A DNA stretch of 64,000 nt, from positions 29,612-93,611 of the IMG/VR virus record IMGVR_UViG_3300035670_000099. The stretch is one strand, 5' to 3'. The translations under genes and the position numbers were made by a program. A model generated the notes under the pieces. That model did no database searches, was not told the origin of the DNA, and saw only the letters and a list, made by a program, of their open reading frames with translations. The first letter of the stretch is position 1. Each line of letters begins with the position of its first letter. Shown piece after piece: positions 54,801-60,657 of this stretch. Source of the stretch: a virus.

Positions 54801-57800
54801 AGTATTTTAGTAATCTGCTCAATTGCTTCTTCAGGATTATTTACAGATATATTATATTCTAAATCATTGTCATCAATTAATTCTTGTAGATTATTTAAAA
54901 GATTTAAAAGTGCTGCCCTAGCATTTTCTGATTCAGGATTAAGTTGTACATTCAATGCTTGCAATTGAATGTTATCCAATACATCACTAACAGCGTTTAA
55001 AGGATTATTTATTTCTGTAGTAATATTAATTTTTTTATCATTAATTTCTTGAATTTTATTATTTACAAAATTACTAAAATCGTTAATTTTATTTTCTGCT
55101 GCTTTTAAAGATTCTTCAAAATTTTCATTATTAACATCTAAGTTAGAAATAATATTAAATAATACTGGAACAGATGCACTTGCTTTTAATTCATTAATTT
55201 TTTGAGTAGCATTTTCTATTGCTTTAATACTAGATACTAACTCTGTAGTATCAATAGATAAATTATTTTTTAAATTATTTATTTTAATTAAAATTTCATC
55301 AATTTTTAAAATTAAATTTTCATAATCAGAAAAATTAACATCTATATTATATTCTAAATCTAAAATTTGTTTAAGATCGTTTAATATTTTTGTTAAACTA
55401 GCAATTTTTTTATTATTTTCTTCAACAGCATTAGCATTAGCAGTAGCAGTAGCGGTAAAATTAGAAAAGTCACCATCGACAAAAGCAGCAATTCTTATAT
55501 CAGAAAGATCCGCAATAGTTCTTTGAATAAGAGATTTAAAACTTTCTAAGTTAGCTATAGAAAGAGTAATTCCTACAGGAGTTTTTTGTAATTCAGATCT
55601 AAATCTGTTAACTATATCTTGAGATTGCTCTAAAACATCAGCAGAAAGGTATGCTCTAATTTCTACAACTCCACTTAAAGCTAATCCAGCTAAGCTATTA
55701 TTGATTTGTTCAATATTTTCAGAATAATTAGATATATCAGATCTAAAGAAAATATTAATTTCTACTGTTTTATTATTATTTAAATTCTCAATAGTTTCTG
55801 TTAAATTATCAATGGATTGTTTAGTAGAATCTAAATTTTCTGTATTAACAGGTCTTATATTAAGTGTAATATTTTCCAGCTCTTGTTTTTTTGCTTTTAC
55901 AACTTCACATACTTCGTTAATAGCATTAGAAATATTATCTTTATCAATTTCATTAAGATTTATTCTTACAACTAAAGTATTGCTATCTAAATACTGCTGA
56001 GTCTGTTCTACTTGATTACGTACTTCAGAAGTATTGATTTCTATTGGTTTATTATTAATTTCTGTATTAATTTCATCTATTTTAGATTCGATACTATTTT
56101 TAAATGTATTCAAAGAATTTAATAAATCAGCACCAATATCTTCTGAAGCATTAATGTTGATGCTTTGAGTTTTAGTAGATTGCAGTAATTCTAAAGAATT
56201 TATTACATTATTTATTTGTTCAACAATTTGATTTAAATTTTGATTCTGTGTTGTTATCGAAATTTCTACATCTTTAACTTCAATAAGTTGATTTAATAGA
56301 TTTCTTAAATTATTAATATCTTCAATCAAGGAAGAAGTATTTAATTCATTTATATTAAGATTGATAGAATTATTAGAAAAATATTCAATAGCATCATTTA
56401 GGATATTCTTAACTCCTCCTAACTCAGTAACTAATTTTTGCGCATTAACGTCAAAATCAACAGTAGTTTTTTGATTATCAACTTCGCTAGATTGAGTAGG
56501 AGTAGCATTTAATGATTTTAATTTAACTTGTATATTTTCTATTGCAGTATCTAATTGAGATATAGCATTTTCGATTGAACTTTGATTTATCGATAAAGAT
56601 ATTTCATTATCTAATTTTCCTTTAATTTCATCTAACTTTGTGCTTAAATTATTTATAGAAGTTTGAGCTAAATTACTATCATTAGAAGTGTCATTTAATG
56701 CTGCATTTAATTTATTTATTTCCTCTTCAACTTGAATAATAATATTTCTTAATGAATTTAAGTTATTTGATATATTGTTTATATTTACGTAAGATTCTTC
56801 TGATATATTAAATTGAATTTGTTTTTCTGATAAATTATTTAAAATACCATTTAAATTATTAACAATATCGCTAAAACTATCTTCTAATTCTTTTAATTTG
56901 TTTTTAATATTAGTAACAACAGCTAAATCTGCATTATCTGAAACTTCACTAAAAATAGTAGCAAAACTTGTTTTTATTTCTTGAATATCATTTCTTAAAA
57001 TATTAATAAAATCATTATTTATTTGTATTTGAATAGTTTTATCATTTGTTGAAATAGCTTCATCAAGGTTAAGATTGCTTAAATTATAAACAATATTTAC
57101 TGCGTGAGGATTTTGTTTTATTGCATTTATTCTTTGCTCTATATTTGTTAAATTAGTATCATTTACCTTAATATCTAATATTAAATTATTAACAATATTA
57201 AAAATATTTGTTAAATCTTGTATAAGTTTCTTTACATTAGCCTGCGAATCTGGATTTATTTGTAAAGAAATCGCCGAAGAACTGTAATGCGCTATTAAAT
57301 TATTTAGATCGTTTTTTAAGCCTGATAAATTATTTTTTAAATTATTGATATTATCTAAATTTACAACAGGAGTAATTCTACCAGAATCAAAAGTATTTAT
57401 TGTTTCCAATAAAACGTTTTCGGCTTTTTCTAAATCATCTTTTATTTCTTCAATATTAGATGAATCAATTAAAACTTTTGCTTCAATTGTTTTATCTTTG
57501 GAACCAGAAGATTGAGATTCTCCTTTTCCTTGGATAATAGCTTTTCCTCCTGTAAAGACTCTTCTTAGTCTTTCTATTGATGTATTTATGCCAGATCTAA
57601 TAGCTGGTCCAAGACTTTGCGTTATTTGCCCTAATTTGCCAAAGCTATTTAAAAGCAAATTAGGAAGTTGATTTAATCCTAGCGAATTTGCATTTCCTTC
57701 TCTATTTTCTTTGCTAGAACGATTAGATGCAGTTTTTTCTTTATTGCGTTCAACAATACTACTAGTAACTTGCGACGTGTTAGATGATTTAGTTGTTACA

Positions 57801-58585
57801 TTTTGCTGAATATTAATATTTTGTTTTTCTGTAAATGCTCTGCGCAATGCATTACTAGTAGACGATTTAATAACTGATTCAATTGCTGACGATGTATTTG
57901 TTAACCCATTTCTAATTCCTTCCGTTAATCCTAACTCAATTGATAAAGAGACTAATTGTTTTGTTTTTTCTACGCTATTTTTATCAATTAAAAAAGATAC
58001 TGGTATTTCATAAGAATTAGAAGTTAAATCATCTAATTGTTTATTTAAATTATCTAATGCAGAAGAATCAACTCTAGGCTTAATAGGATTTGAAGCAAAA
58101 TAATTATTAACTTCTTTAGAATGTTGTACTTTTTTGTCTAAATGTTGATTTAAATCATCTAATTCAGAATCGTCTACAGTTGCCTTAACTGCAACGAGAG
58201 AGCCTAACAAAGTAAATGATCTTATTCTTTTTTCTAAATTATTTAATTCAGAATCATCTACATTTACTTCGATATTAACAATTTTGTTTATCAAAGCAAG
58301 CGACTTTATTCTTTTTTCTAAATTATTTAATTCAGAATCATTTACTTTTATTTTTATTGAATTGTCGTTATAATATTTAATAGTTGTATCTAAATGCTTT
58401 TCTGCGGTTTTTAATTCTTTTGCTAAATTATTAAAGCTTGCTTTATTTGCAGAAATATTAGCTTCTAAATCTAATCCAAGAGAATCTTTAGATTTACTTA
58501 TATTTGATTGAATATCTTTAATTTGTTTTTGAAAATTACTTGTATCTAATGACAGCTTAACAATTAATTCACCTAATGTAGTCAT
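39878..58585 (-). CDS. Giant tail tape measure protein (6,235 aa)
   Basis: One uninterrupted 18.7-kb gene. The N-terminus (MTTLGELIVKLSLDTSNFQK) is typical of tape measures. Residues to about 2,400 are helical, Asn/Ile-rich repeats; near the start DDSELNNLEKRI recurs. A JAB-like metalloprotease segment lies near 2685-2800 (H2744-N-H2746, S2763-Q-Q-D2766). Two related FGIASP blocks occur near 2510-2560 and 2965-3015. A very K/E-rich coiled coil spans about 3060-3800. The tape-measure domain (KLSMEELRQQLGEKFPPAME) lies near 3905-4050, followed by hydrophobic segments (about 4100-4310) usual for membrane insertion. The C-terminus includes a 17-residue repeat linker. At about 0.15 nm per residue it would set a tail of up to about 0.9 micrometre. 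Confidence 0.9.
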   Translation of the reverse strand: MTTLGELIVKLSLDTSNFQKQIKDIQSNISKSKDSLGLDLEANISANKASFNNLAKELKTAEKHLDTTIKYYNDNSIKIKVNDSELNNLEKRIKSLALINKIVNIEVNVDDSELNNLEKRIRSFTLLGSLVAVKATVDDSELDDLNQHLDKKVQHSKEVNNYFASNPIKPRVDSSALDNLNKQLDDLTSNSYEIPVSFLIDKNSVEKTKQLVSLSIELGLTEGIRNGLTNTSSAIESVIKSSTSNALRRAFTEKQNINIQQNVTTKSSNTSQVTSSIVERNKEKTASNRSSKENREGNANSLGLNQLPNLLLNSFGKLGQITQSLGPAIRSGINTSIERLRRVFTGGKAIIQGKGESQSSGSKDKTIEAKVLIDSSNIEEIKDDLEKAENVLLETINTFDSGRITPVVNLDNINNLKNNLSGLKNDLNNLIAHYSSSAISLQINPDSQANVKKLIQDLTNIFNIVNNLILDIKVNDTNLTNIEQRINAIKQNPHAVNIVYNLSNLNLDEAISTNDKTIQIQINNDFINILRNDIQEIKTSFATIFSEVSDNADLAVVTNIKNKLKELEDSFSDIVNNLNGILNNLSEKQIQFNISEESYVNINNISNNLNSLRNIIIQVEEEINKLNAALNDTSNDSNLAQTSINNLSTKLDEIKGKLDNEISLSINQSSIENAISQLDTAIENIQVKLKSLNATPTQSSEVDNQKTTVDFDVNAQKLVTELGGVKNILNDAIEYFSNNSINLNINELNTSSLIEDINNLRNLLNQLIEVKDVEISITTQNQNLNQIVEQINNVINSLELLQSTKTQSININASEDIGADLLNSLNTFKNSIESKIDEINTEINNKPIEINTSEVRNQVEQTQQYLDSNTLVVRINLNEIDKDNISNAINEVCEVVKAKKQELENITLNIRPVNTENLDSTKQSIDNLTETIENLNNNKTVEINIFFRSDISNYSENIEQINNSLAGLALSGVVEIRAYLSADVLEQSQDIVNRFRSELQKTPVGITLSIANLESFKSLIQRTIADLSDIRIAAFVDGDFSNFTATATANANAVEENNKKIASLTKILNDLKQILDLEYNIDVNFSDYENLILKIDEILIKINNLKNNLSIDTTELVSSIKAIENATQKINELKASASVPVLFNIISNLDVNNENFEESLKAAENKINDFSNFVNNKIQEINDKKINITTEINNPLNAVSDVLDNIQLQALNVQLNPESENARAALLNLLNNLQELIDDNDLEYNISVNNPEEAIEQITKILESIKGIKKYLNDNVFKINFDDNSISSLDLLINNIILKLDTYKQAIESANSNVFIAKIDLTNLDEVNITSKIQIISDQLREGADALSAIKIAVPELDDTQISGGIESVNNLINAIIQLNQNNLSSINISFSGDNPNALREQINALVATLNSLQISGNITIQVAVNSAAESQIKAIIKECQDEINKNDNKVVIDFNVSNTVLNEVNSLLDSVTQVVNSKVLNLQIGNAVESLGHIQSSADRSQNSLNNLIQVLDNLKNKLAEEFNVKINANQINTLTENIQQKINSLQNLNIEEATNNQSINLDFQINRQSAIERLTELLTNLQSILNNNILSINVNLQNLNEIINQVNSICEVVKENNQCVLDNKVVFGVDEQSAQKVTSSISAIGEALRQYKLDLEAVNQTSITTHLQSVNEAVKEIDKNVKSLTANLKTPLNIVINQTPDLNNLSEILQLLDNTAKSIKNTFDSDINIDLKGIPVVDDFIAKLEELRESIISISDLSKVKIGMLDDTSNFLIQANQIIEKLKEITSLADNVRNVISGHQALNESTGTSTQKEQVKSNLADVDASLVNFTQGMNQVKSYLTDLKTFVNDSTTIARNIESLKNLLNQFENLSLDIKNIDSFRQLQELTSNVIQNLSNFDKNYEIEITVKEAESLAGDLRKISNLILENFNTVNLIEINVDLSKFEESLKSVPFAADDLAEKINKKLNLLKAEIKIDDASLLNSVNESLNLIKQALNEFNFKLSVGTNSKEIADNIHLICEAAKDTQKCLNNNEINIKYNLESFSNLNNLIKQLTESLEKLEAAAKKVNNIKIELPQIKQLEYANVTQDSSQLSKKTIDSSKSTESKKQFIVTQQPNPQIEMSLESNEVENINERIAELEKQANSLTAKSLKELETILNASITDKNIILQDVIKWAKSFASIIDNAVELSKEDTSGSYKGNIEKIINKTKTVILKFQKIYLDKLNPSDALDVLEAFENELKGLGQTENKIIDFVFNQKKLIASINKIASKLPTTNSSTRLDDILNQSLNLKNIAKSINPTKPENLATKYKEKLTKIQQEIIESIQKTGGVDPATINESINKALNAIEKTITNKIANSGKKIDTSFIDTFKQELINNVSDANKAISSQGLDFIYNYIKNTANVASMQDADIPSTPNQQFLQDDFIKITNLYKEVNDTFIQQIKEILPKIQSLNIDAEVFALLKTLSKYIKDNVLDVKNKLESTSESYKTAYSSTPQQSRQINQSKASAIEGIDDSYKNVGKNIVDTFESQIALLDDESIKDEFKKVLQGIKDVFGIASPAKKIIEVAVNITKTFFDSIKNGFKAGRLIIDNIIQGLFRQFGEIKDIPDHLFDLNIAKPELGEFRKLEDYIEIYKHLREELLTDENQKRELDDYSKAGKLNFINPRQNLDKIQNPYNSKKIDDIRNEKLEDVIGIIMNSRGQIIEEFNIAKERSEKYVQFDSDKLFLKIYEAARKSNDKIFYSVAHNHPNFAKKGYAPRNSVITSQQDHNSIGLMKILLQLSAKIKRSEGHKPIHMKPLPEIVVAGKGTALFDGKDSWIPAITSNLKRFEKIYSQEELDKLYKQFQSDFDFYFKTLIKKYKDNDELLVDIKELREKMSLYSRKEFNNLLAKMYKDKLVNFKELEKSGIHDAGARTNYLLQVTTAPVNPKVGKDGKRNLASERTGIAEAVQLTPKAIKQNLIQNPIDYVIDDSYKNIGKNIVDTFESQIASIDNQVIKNAFEGVLKIIKKVFGIASPSTELRDVGYNVVHSYSNSVVAELAVVTHAIGKAFLNTINPSIIIKKAKETGEKVAEIREEIKKLEDKRLEKQGELESELTGLREEKIRVESISHDTSSAVLEKQASKNKKIKETEKAVSKLNEEKARIEGLTVFSEVKKKERDREIENQKKIARQPISDLEKERREISANKKLNEEDKKERIQSINQKIREKSLEVEKEIQKLEEQKQLSISEKDKTAKIEKINKQIKQKELESKKELLRLDKEITALKKNETTAEESKKKELERLDKEIAKKEAELNSMNERVNKEILKKQNQIRFNDTEALERKKESKKDEKESIKAENEDKIIDLKRKNEQLEFLKTDVTSKERRGYKKELEGYEKERKETEKKLHLELSTGNKAELRELLEFEESSFDPDTAKIENLKEKIKLIENLEAELDNIEEEIKKVNAKNERNFTVKEEKELDENIENLINKLRELKENKKIKNKNFDEFINNEIKKLEDEDRILEEEFGRTLPEDIEERKEIQEKRDKLVEKMNRLDFDERRRGYTKEQKTRDDKEIKQTQAELKSLQNERTNRQKGKIGKEQKQKYEEQIKENKASIARLEEEIKQAEKEAMQAEKDYQNASRIDKFAKLSETYGKELDNIQDKVNAIKNTEEELIDKRKEAALKLKDLSDYEKDIIQGSDQKASAEMIQSLRARSEALNNEITKEENKAKKKIEELKNQKNKLEKELDKKIKKEQKFDIKAEFSQYTQQNIRKEIKAIIEHPDLSEEEKEIKLRNFKILLEGGQVEIEQYTDPIESEETKINLVTTEDYTEFQAISAPDASVHSEIVDDIKEASLPDPEKLSEGINKLTEINGLAKIAGEEFHNAISPLIELGNTIDDTFSPLTNVFYNISDFMSILTDKIIALGEEIIKLEPSLRKINSIVGEAKSGKEIDFAINASKQYNVSISDGLEAYGQLLAAAQNTKLEGQGIQDLYKGIASSINALGITGKDVTYILLAYTQILAKGKLSMEELRQQLGEKFPPAMEIFAQAIGKTIPELIDLTSQGAILSADILPNVGKILRARYEGSAQNASGLAITLTKLQNIGTEAVLHIIDSFELLIGIIPKAIINIADSFSILTNAIKGVTSAAIILSIAIAGIALLIAPAIFSGITASLAASTSLKGVIAVLQTSFPSTFKIIGIASGAAFHNGLNEFFGGRNPLKIITNAFSFISEYLSISLKPVLNTFKEFAKSISPVFSFLGGAFKGIFTVTAVHTIIQFLSKMASIILSQAIPAVIKLGSAFFSTFITIGLTSIKKIKISIGSLAKGAASLAITFGTLFLSAADFSVPFKEGFNDISKSIENAANAFRDFNNELKKTKGNKPNFSAYQSIPSKGFQLNPFVVIGVQGEEESYVEDERRKRINYAAHLVKSGKMSPEQLKDYYDEQVERGNLGSTYQPLTWFDKGYGSFKRQVDIGANDENKPKVYTKNQIKIAKELGMYGTIVRDTDYDALESVKMFLNNMLELKDSIEKDLFKEVEDNIKELKKYNQDKDSNFSQDKTKINKLINKQKELSEKRQKAFESNDEKEIDRIDKEYSNIEKEKQSIISRYSSKYKELENVKETLIKQKELAEKLFPGFKVGSFFDELIKKIDTFSKQYKDLLPKGAIPEIESRYTKIVSNLNKFTKAYDEYLQELEIESNEKEAEIYKNLDKGTISQSDADIQLLNLKINQLNKTFDAIDNEIKTKTQALNLLNSIPSSELGESDKERIEELQKEINKAKVDRSKASVDISKANLDLRNKIKDAKKQIEDYNLAVQKQIEDARFELRKAVIELNNRFSGKTLKLLLKGMGDNELTQLAQVVSEFITEINELALEKIQQEQKALEDARKDIEDKRKLSEAIQLLGKSANENVNAIKNFAQQSTATFKKLFEESFKELERLRKEMKFTNKQVSYIEESVDKTGKSMNRLGSGVLSLNRNLSDSVYKFALIKNYLSNIGSSKIVTISVQSNRQNTPNNNLPGNILPSIRPSHVSNPSSIQIANNNTGFNQGVKIASASLNLIGYERGNTSSSFNSSNRLNPKDYINFRKNNENEIALGFLKPKSKPLRYQAIPHDDNPTLEERLKTEEAMYNRLRNISNYRSSPINPNVEQIFLNVIQRSSYNQIVDFLNNPKYNNAKTTNYGMPEKEKRHFTLEAVKKRNEEREKLNFGDHAKNFGSRIPVIGGVIGDVVGTPLNILENYFLNKQESNRIPQHSKQIVPTLRKLNLRSVNSLDSQSILKLGNELQKAGLTSKQELVLPTNSVTLTPPIIDNLKKIGLITEKEAFNFLSYLYDKSLDDFFAPPNKTQKTKPVLDTKITEKEVFNFLSYLFDESLDDVFAPPNKTQKTRKPVPSDKTKTPLNAIITEDEKKYANRFLNNSQIEAKKLVLDIVKILQGTGTPANTASAIPVSNTAITTPANTASAIPVSNTAITIPANTASAIPVSNTTATGDPLLILVTKIISILDSATKCLCSHSNPTTGFQGSMPGLTSVSTNSTIKIPVSNQPLNISQDLVTQQQQALDAERKKQQLEDARLLRQNLEDQIKKIKDNILQEDSITNKQSEIDKITQDLDKIINNNTSFESQSIIEQSKSDLDSAKESVKKLTTEKTNLFSALKSIDAIFERYRKTIEGQVKEGLISRNDGSNLIKEMNDALQSSKSKAQERLNIINSKLPELQKKLDQARIRVNQNVSQNRKVTPDEKQKQELERALESYQRSLNQKEKELESIKQDPEKQDKILTTLNDITALKRKINDQQAEIQFLQEKIKVSLSTSGLTQDKIAEEVKKAESIRDKQKQNNNTQAIIETTLNEIQTNKDKTNLKILEAEAFGKDQTIEKLNIDLRVLDLKEKIQTAVLPQEEKDRLTRAVEGLAKIQKENLDYEQTKRFEESKIQTKLLTIQNYRNSGGNEFVANAQERDIKIKQKEKEYEKEKEDIENDPNLDDQQKKEKKEEAKAKRDAEIKEIENSAKSVVASIRDLIRNSLINDLSAGLTDVIMGVEKLDDVLNNLARNMLSGLINIAIKSLMQSLVGAGGILDSLFKSIGGIFGGNSGGEVPSANDGGEVFSQYKGGVIKNYAGGGIIQSLNEAIVREKAANGGITPVVAVLTPGERVLSVADNAKFQSMGLDKVIKNNNIESVMNYAMGGNVSNSELKVRNIMNFASGGVIPPSPGIGNINQPTTNTTVNVPITIESQDGDKSPSIDPNAMQNAIKTAVIVEIQRQQRQGGILKR
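42222..42374 (-). repeat. Three 51-bp direct repeats inside the tape measure gene
   Basis: Copies begin at 42222, 42273 and 42324 and encode a 17-residue unit around ANTASAIPVSNTAIT. Near-identical DNA indicates recent expansion. A flexible Pro/Ala/Thr linker; copy number could vary between isolates. Confidence 0.8.
42510..42735 (-). repeat. 114-bp direct repeat inside the tape measure gene
   Basis: Two copies offset by 114 bases encode 38 residues each (FNFLSYLFDESLDDVFAPPN and FNFLSYLYDKSLDDFFAPPN). In-frame duplication adjacent to the 51-bp repeats. Confidence 0.75.
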
Positions 58586-58612
58586 AATTAAACACCAATC
58601 TATATATTAAGT

Positions 58613-58620
58613 GTTGCCAA
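58613..58620 (-). promoter_or_regulatory. WTGGCAAY box upstream of the tape measure gene
   Basis: On the minus strand TTGGCAAC, 35 bases (box start to ATG) before the tape measure, in the gap after the thymidylate-synthase-like gene. TATATA follows ten bases later. Confidence 0.4.
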
Positions 58621-58629
58621 AACAAAATA

Positions 58630-60033
58630 TTAAAATTGAAAATAAGGTTTTTTTTCTAATAAACTATTTTGAGCTTTAGCTAGCTCTATACCAAGATAAG
58701 CAGCATGACTTGCCAACATAGAAGGATTATTGACTAAAATCTTGCTGCAAATTAAATTGCAAGATATGCCAGAGTATTTAGCTATTTCTTCTCCATCCTT
58801 AGTCACGTGAGTTACTAAAATCCTATTGCTATCAACTTCGATAACAAAATTTCCAACAGGATCGTCAAAAACTTTTTGATTAGCAATCCGCTGGTAATAA
58901 GAACAAATAACATCATCAGCAGCAACCCAAGAGTTTTCATATATATGTGCGCTTTCACTAATAATCGTTAAAGAGCCTATTTTAATGTCTGGGTAAAAAT
59001 TTTTAATTTGACTAAAAATATAATACTGCAATCGCCTTAGCCCCATGGCATTAGATACCCAAGCAGAAAACATGTCATTACTTCTAAAAAGTGCTGTTAA
59101 GTAAAATTGATTATTATATATTTTTATCCAAATATGATTTAAGCATGGTGGAGATTGAGAAAAAATATCAGTATTAGCATCCCAAAGATTAATTACTAAT
59201 CTGTTAGAGATTTGACTTGTTTTAAGCATGTTAATAACATTTTCAATCTGATTAACACCAAAATACTCATTAATCCTAGTTCCATAGCTGTTGCTGTTAT
59301 CAGCAATGCATAATATTTGCTGCACATATTTGTTTATAAACTCTCTGCTTGTCGGTAAATAATTTGGTTCTGGGAATATTAATTCTTCTGGTTCTTCTGT
59401 AATAATAACAGTAAAATTTAATAATTCTTGCCACAAAATATTGCTTGAACTAATGTCAATTTTACCAAGACTTCTAATTCTATGCAATATTTTTACCCAA
59501 GCTTCATGAATAAATTTTGATTGTATTCTATGTCCATTTAATTCTCCGGAAACAGTCGAGACAATTGGTTTGTTTTCTGGAAAAATCATTGGAGAAGCCC
59601 ATAAATTACAACTTTTACCGCTAAATGATTTAACAGCTTTTACTAAAGAAAAAATATCTTCAAATTTGTATGATTGAACAGAAAATCGTAAGCAATCAAG
59701 AGCATTTTTTGGTATTTCAATATCAATATAAGCTGCATGTTTAGATTCTACTATCCAAGCATTTCTGCCGCCACTAGTCTTTCCTAGCCTTACTCCATTA
59801 GCAAAAAAATCCAATAAGCAATCTATAGAGCCTGAATTTAAATCATATTTACTAGCTTTTAACAAAAATAAATATCTAATATTTGTATTAGCTAATAAAT
59901 TACGTATTAACAAATTAATTCCAGGAGTGCATGAATATAATTCTTTTAATACAAAATAATTATTTGCTTCTAAATGTTTAGAGACATTAGAAGCAATTGT
60001 CCATCCTGTTGCTATAGCAATATGATTACTCAT
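58630..60033 (-). CDS. Thymidylate-synthase-like protein with N-terminal MtrA/DUF4346-like domain
   Basis: A 467-residue protein. Residues about 1-120 (IATGWTIASNVSKHLEANN, GINLLIRNLLANTNIRYLFL) resemble DUF4346, related to methyltransferase subunit MtrA. The C-terminal half has thymidylate synthase landmarks: SPPC with C297 as the likely nucleophile, LFRSNDMFSAWVSNAMGLRR corresponding to the RSxD...N motif, and ESAHIYENSW corresponding to HxY. This layout recalls archaeal and cyanobacterial synthases. It could make dTMP or, as in phages with hypermodified thymine, hydroxymethyl-dUMP. The ATG overlaps the upstream stop by 8 bases; upstream in-frame codons lie within the Csf3-like gene. Confidence 0.7.
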   Translation of the reverse strand: MSNHIAIATGWTIASNVSKHLEANNYFVLKELYSCTPGINLLIRNLLANTNIRYLFLLKASKYDLNSGSIDCLLDFFANGVRLGKTSGGRNAWIVESKHAAYIDIEIPKNALDCLRFSVQSYKFEDIFSLVKAVKSFSGKSCNLWASPMIFPENKPIVSTVSGELNGHRIQSKFIHEAWVKILHRIRSLGKIDISSSNILWQELLNFTVIITEEPEELIFPEPNYLPTSREFINKYVQQILCIADNSNSYGTRINEYFGVNQIENVINMLKTSQISNRLVINLWDANTDIFSQSPPCLNHIWIKIYNNQFYLTALFRSNDMFSAWVSNAMGLRRLQYYIFSQIKNFYPDIKIGSLTIISESAHIYENSWVAADDVICSYYQRIANQKVFDDPVGNFVIEVDSNRILVTHVTKDGEEIAKYSGISCNLICSKILVNNPSMLASHAAYLGIELAKAQNSLLEKKPYFQF

Positions 60034-60649
60034 AAGAAACATTATGCAATGGCATGTAGCATCGTGCTTGATTATCTGGTAAATAAGATGGGCATCTCCA
60101 ACCCCAATCCTTGACTTTATAATCACACAAAAATATTCGGCTGTCTTTTTGCAAATAAATACAAGGAACAGGACGACTAAGTTTGTCATTTTTCCATAAA
60201 TGATAATCGTCGATTAGCTCTTCTACTAACCAGCTTTTAATACCAGAATAAAACATAGTTTTATATTTTCCTAAAAAATGAATATATTCTAGCAATTCTT
60301 CTAATTTTTGCAAATCTGCTCGACAATACCAAGTAATTTGAGATGTTACTCTCCATGGTTTTATAGTACCATTGCCAAGATTATGATTTTTCTGTAAAAA
60401 ATAATACGGACTACTAGTTTTATAATACCAACTTGTCTTATCATTAGATAAATACCCAATTTCTAATGGAATATTCTCTTTTATGATTATTAGCCCAGCT
60501 TTAATTTGTTCCATATCAGGGTTTTGTTTAAGCATTTTAGCATTAAACAAAATTTGATGAGACAAAATTGCGTCAAAGCTAGGATTCCAATCATTACTTA
60601 ATGCGACAGGATTGGATAAAAAGGCAACTATTTTAATGTTAGAAATCAT
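60026..60649 (-). CDS. Csf3/Cas5-like RAMP protein
   Basis: A 207-residue protein. The N-terminus (IKIVAFLSNPVALSNDWNPS, then FDAILSHQIL) fits the start of Csf3-type RAMPs. FLGKYKTMFYSGIKSWLVEE (125-144) sits where the glycine-rich loop GK+xxGxGxVxxWxVE is expected, followed by LWKNDKLSRPVPCIYL and WGWRCPSYLPDN-ARCYMP, like the family's RPxP and YRPPYW...C endings. These are resemblances from memory, not a search. No other cas gene and no CRISPR array are in the window. It overlaps the thymidylate-synthase-like gene by 8 bases and may act with it. Confidence 0.5.
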   Translation of the reverse strand: MISNIKIVAFLSNPVALSNDWNPSFDAILSHQILFNAKMLKQNPDMEQIKAGLIIIKENIPLEIGYLSNDKTSWYYKTSSPYYFLQKNHNLGNGTIKPWRVTSQITWYCRADLQKLEELLEYIHFLGKYKTMFYSGIKSWLVEELIDDYHLWKNDKLSRPVPCIYLQKDSRIFLCDYKVKDWGWRCPSYLPDNQARCYMPLHNVSYE

Positions 60650-60657
60650 GATTAAGT

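Noticed and set aside
60026-60649. Complete CRISPR-Cas locus
   Set aside because: Only one Csf3-like gene is present; no other cas gene and no repeat-spacer array is in the window.
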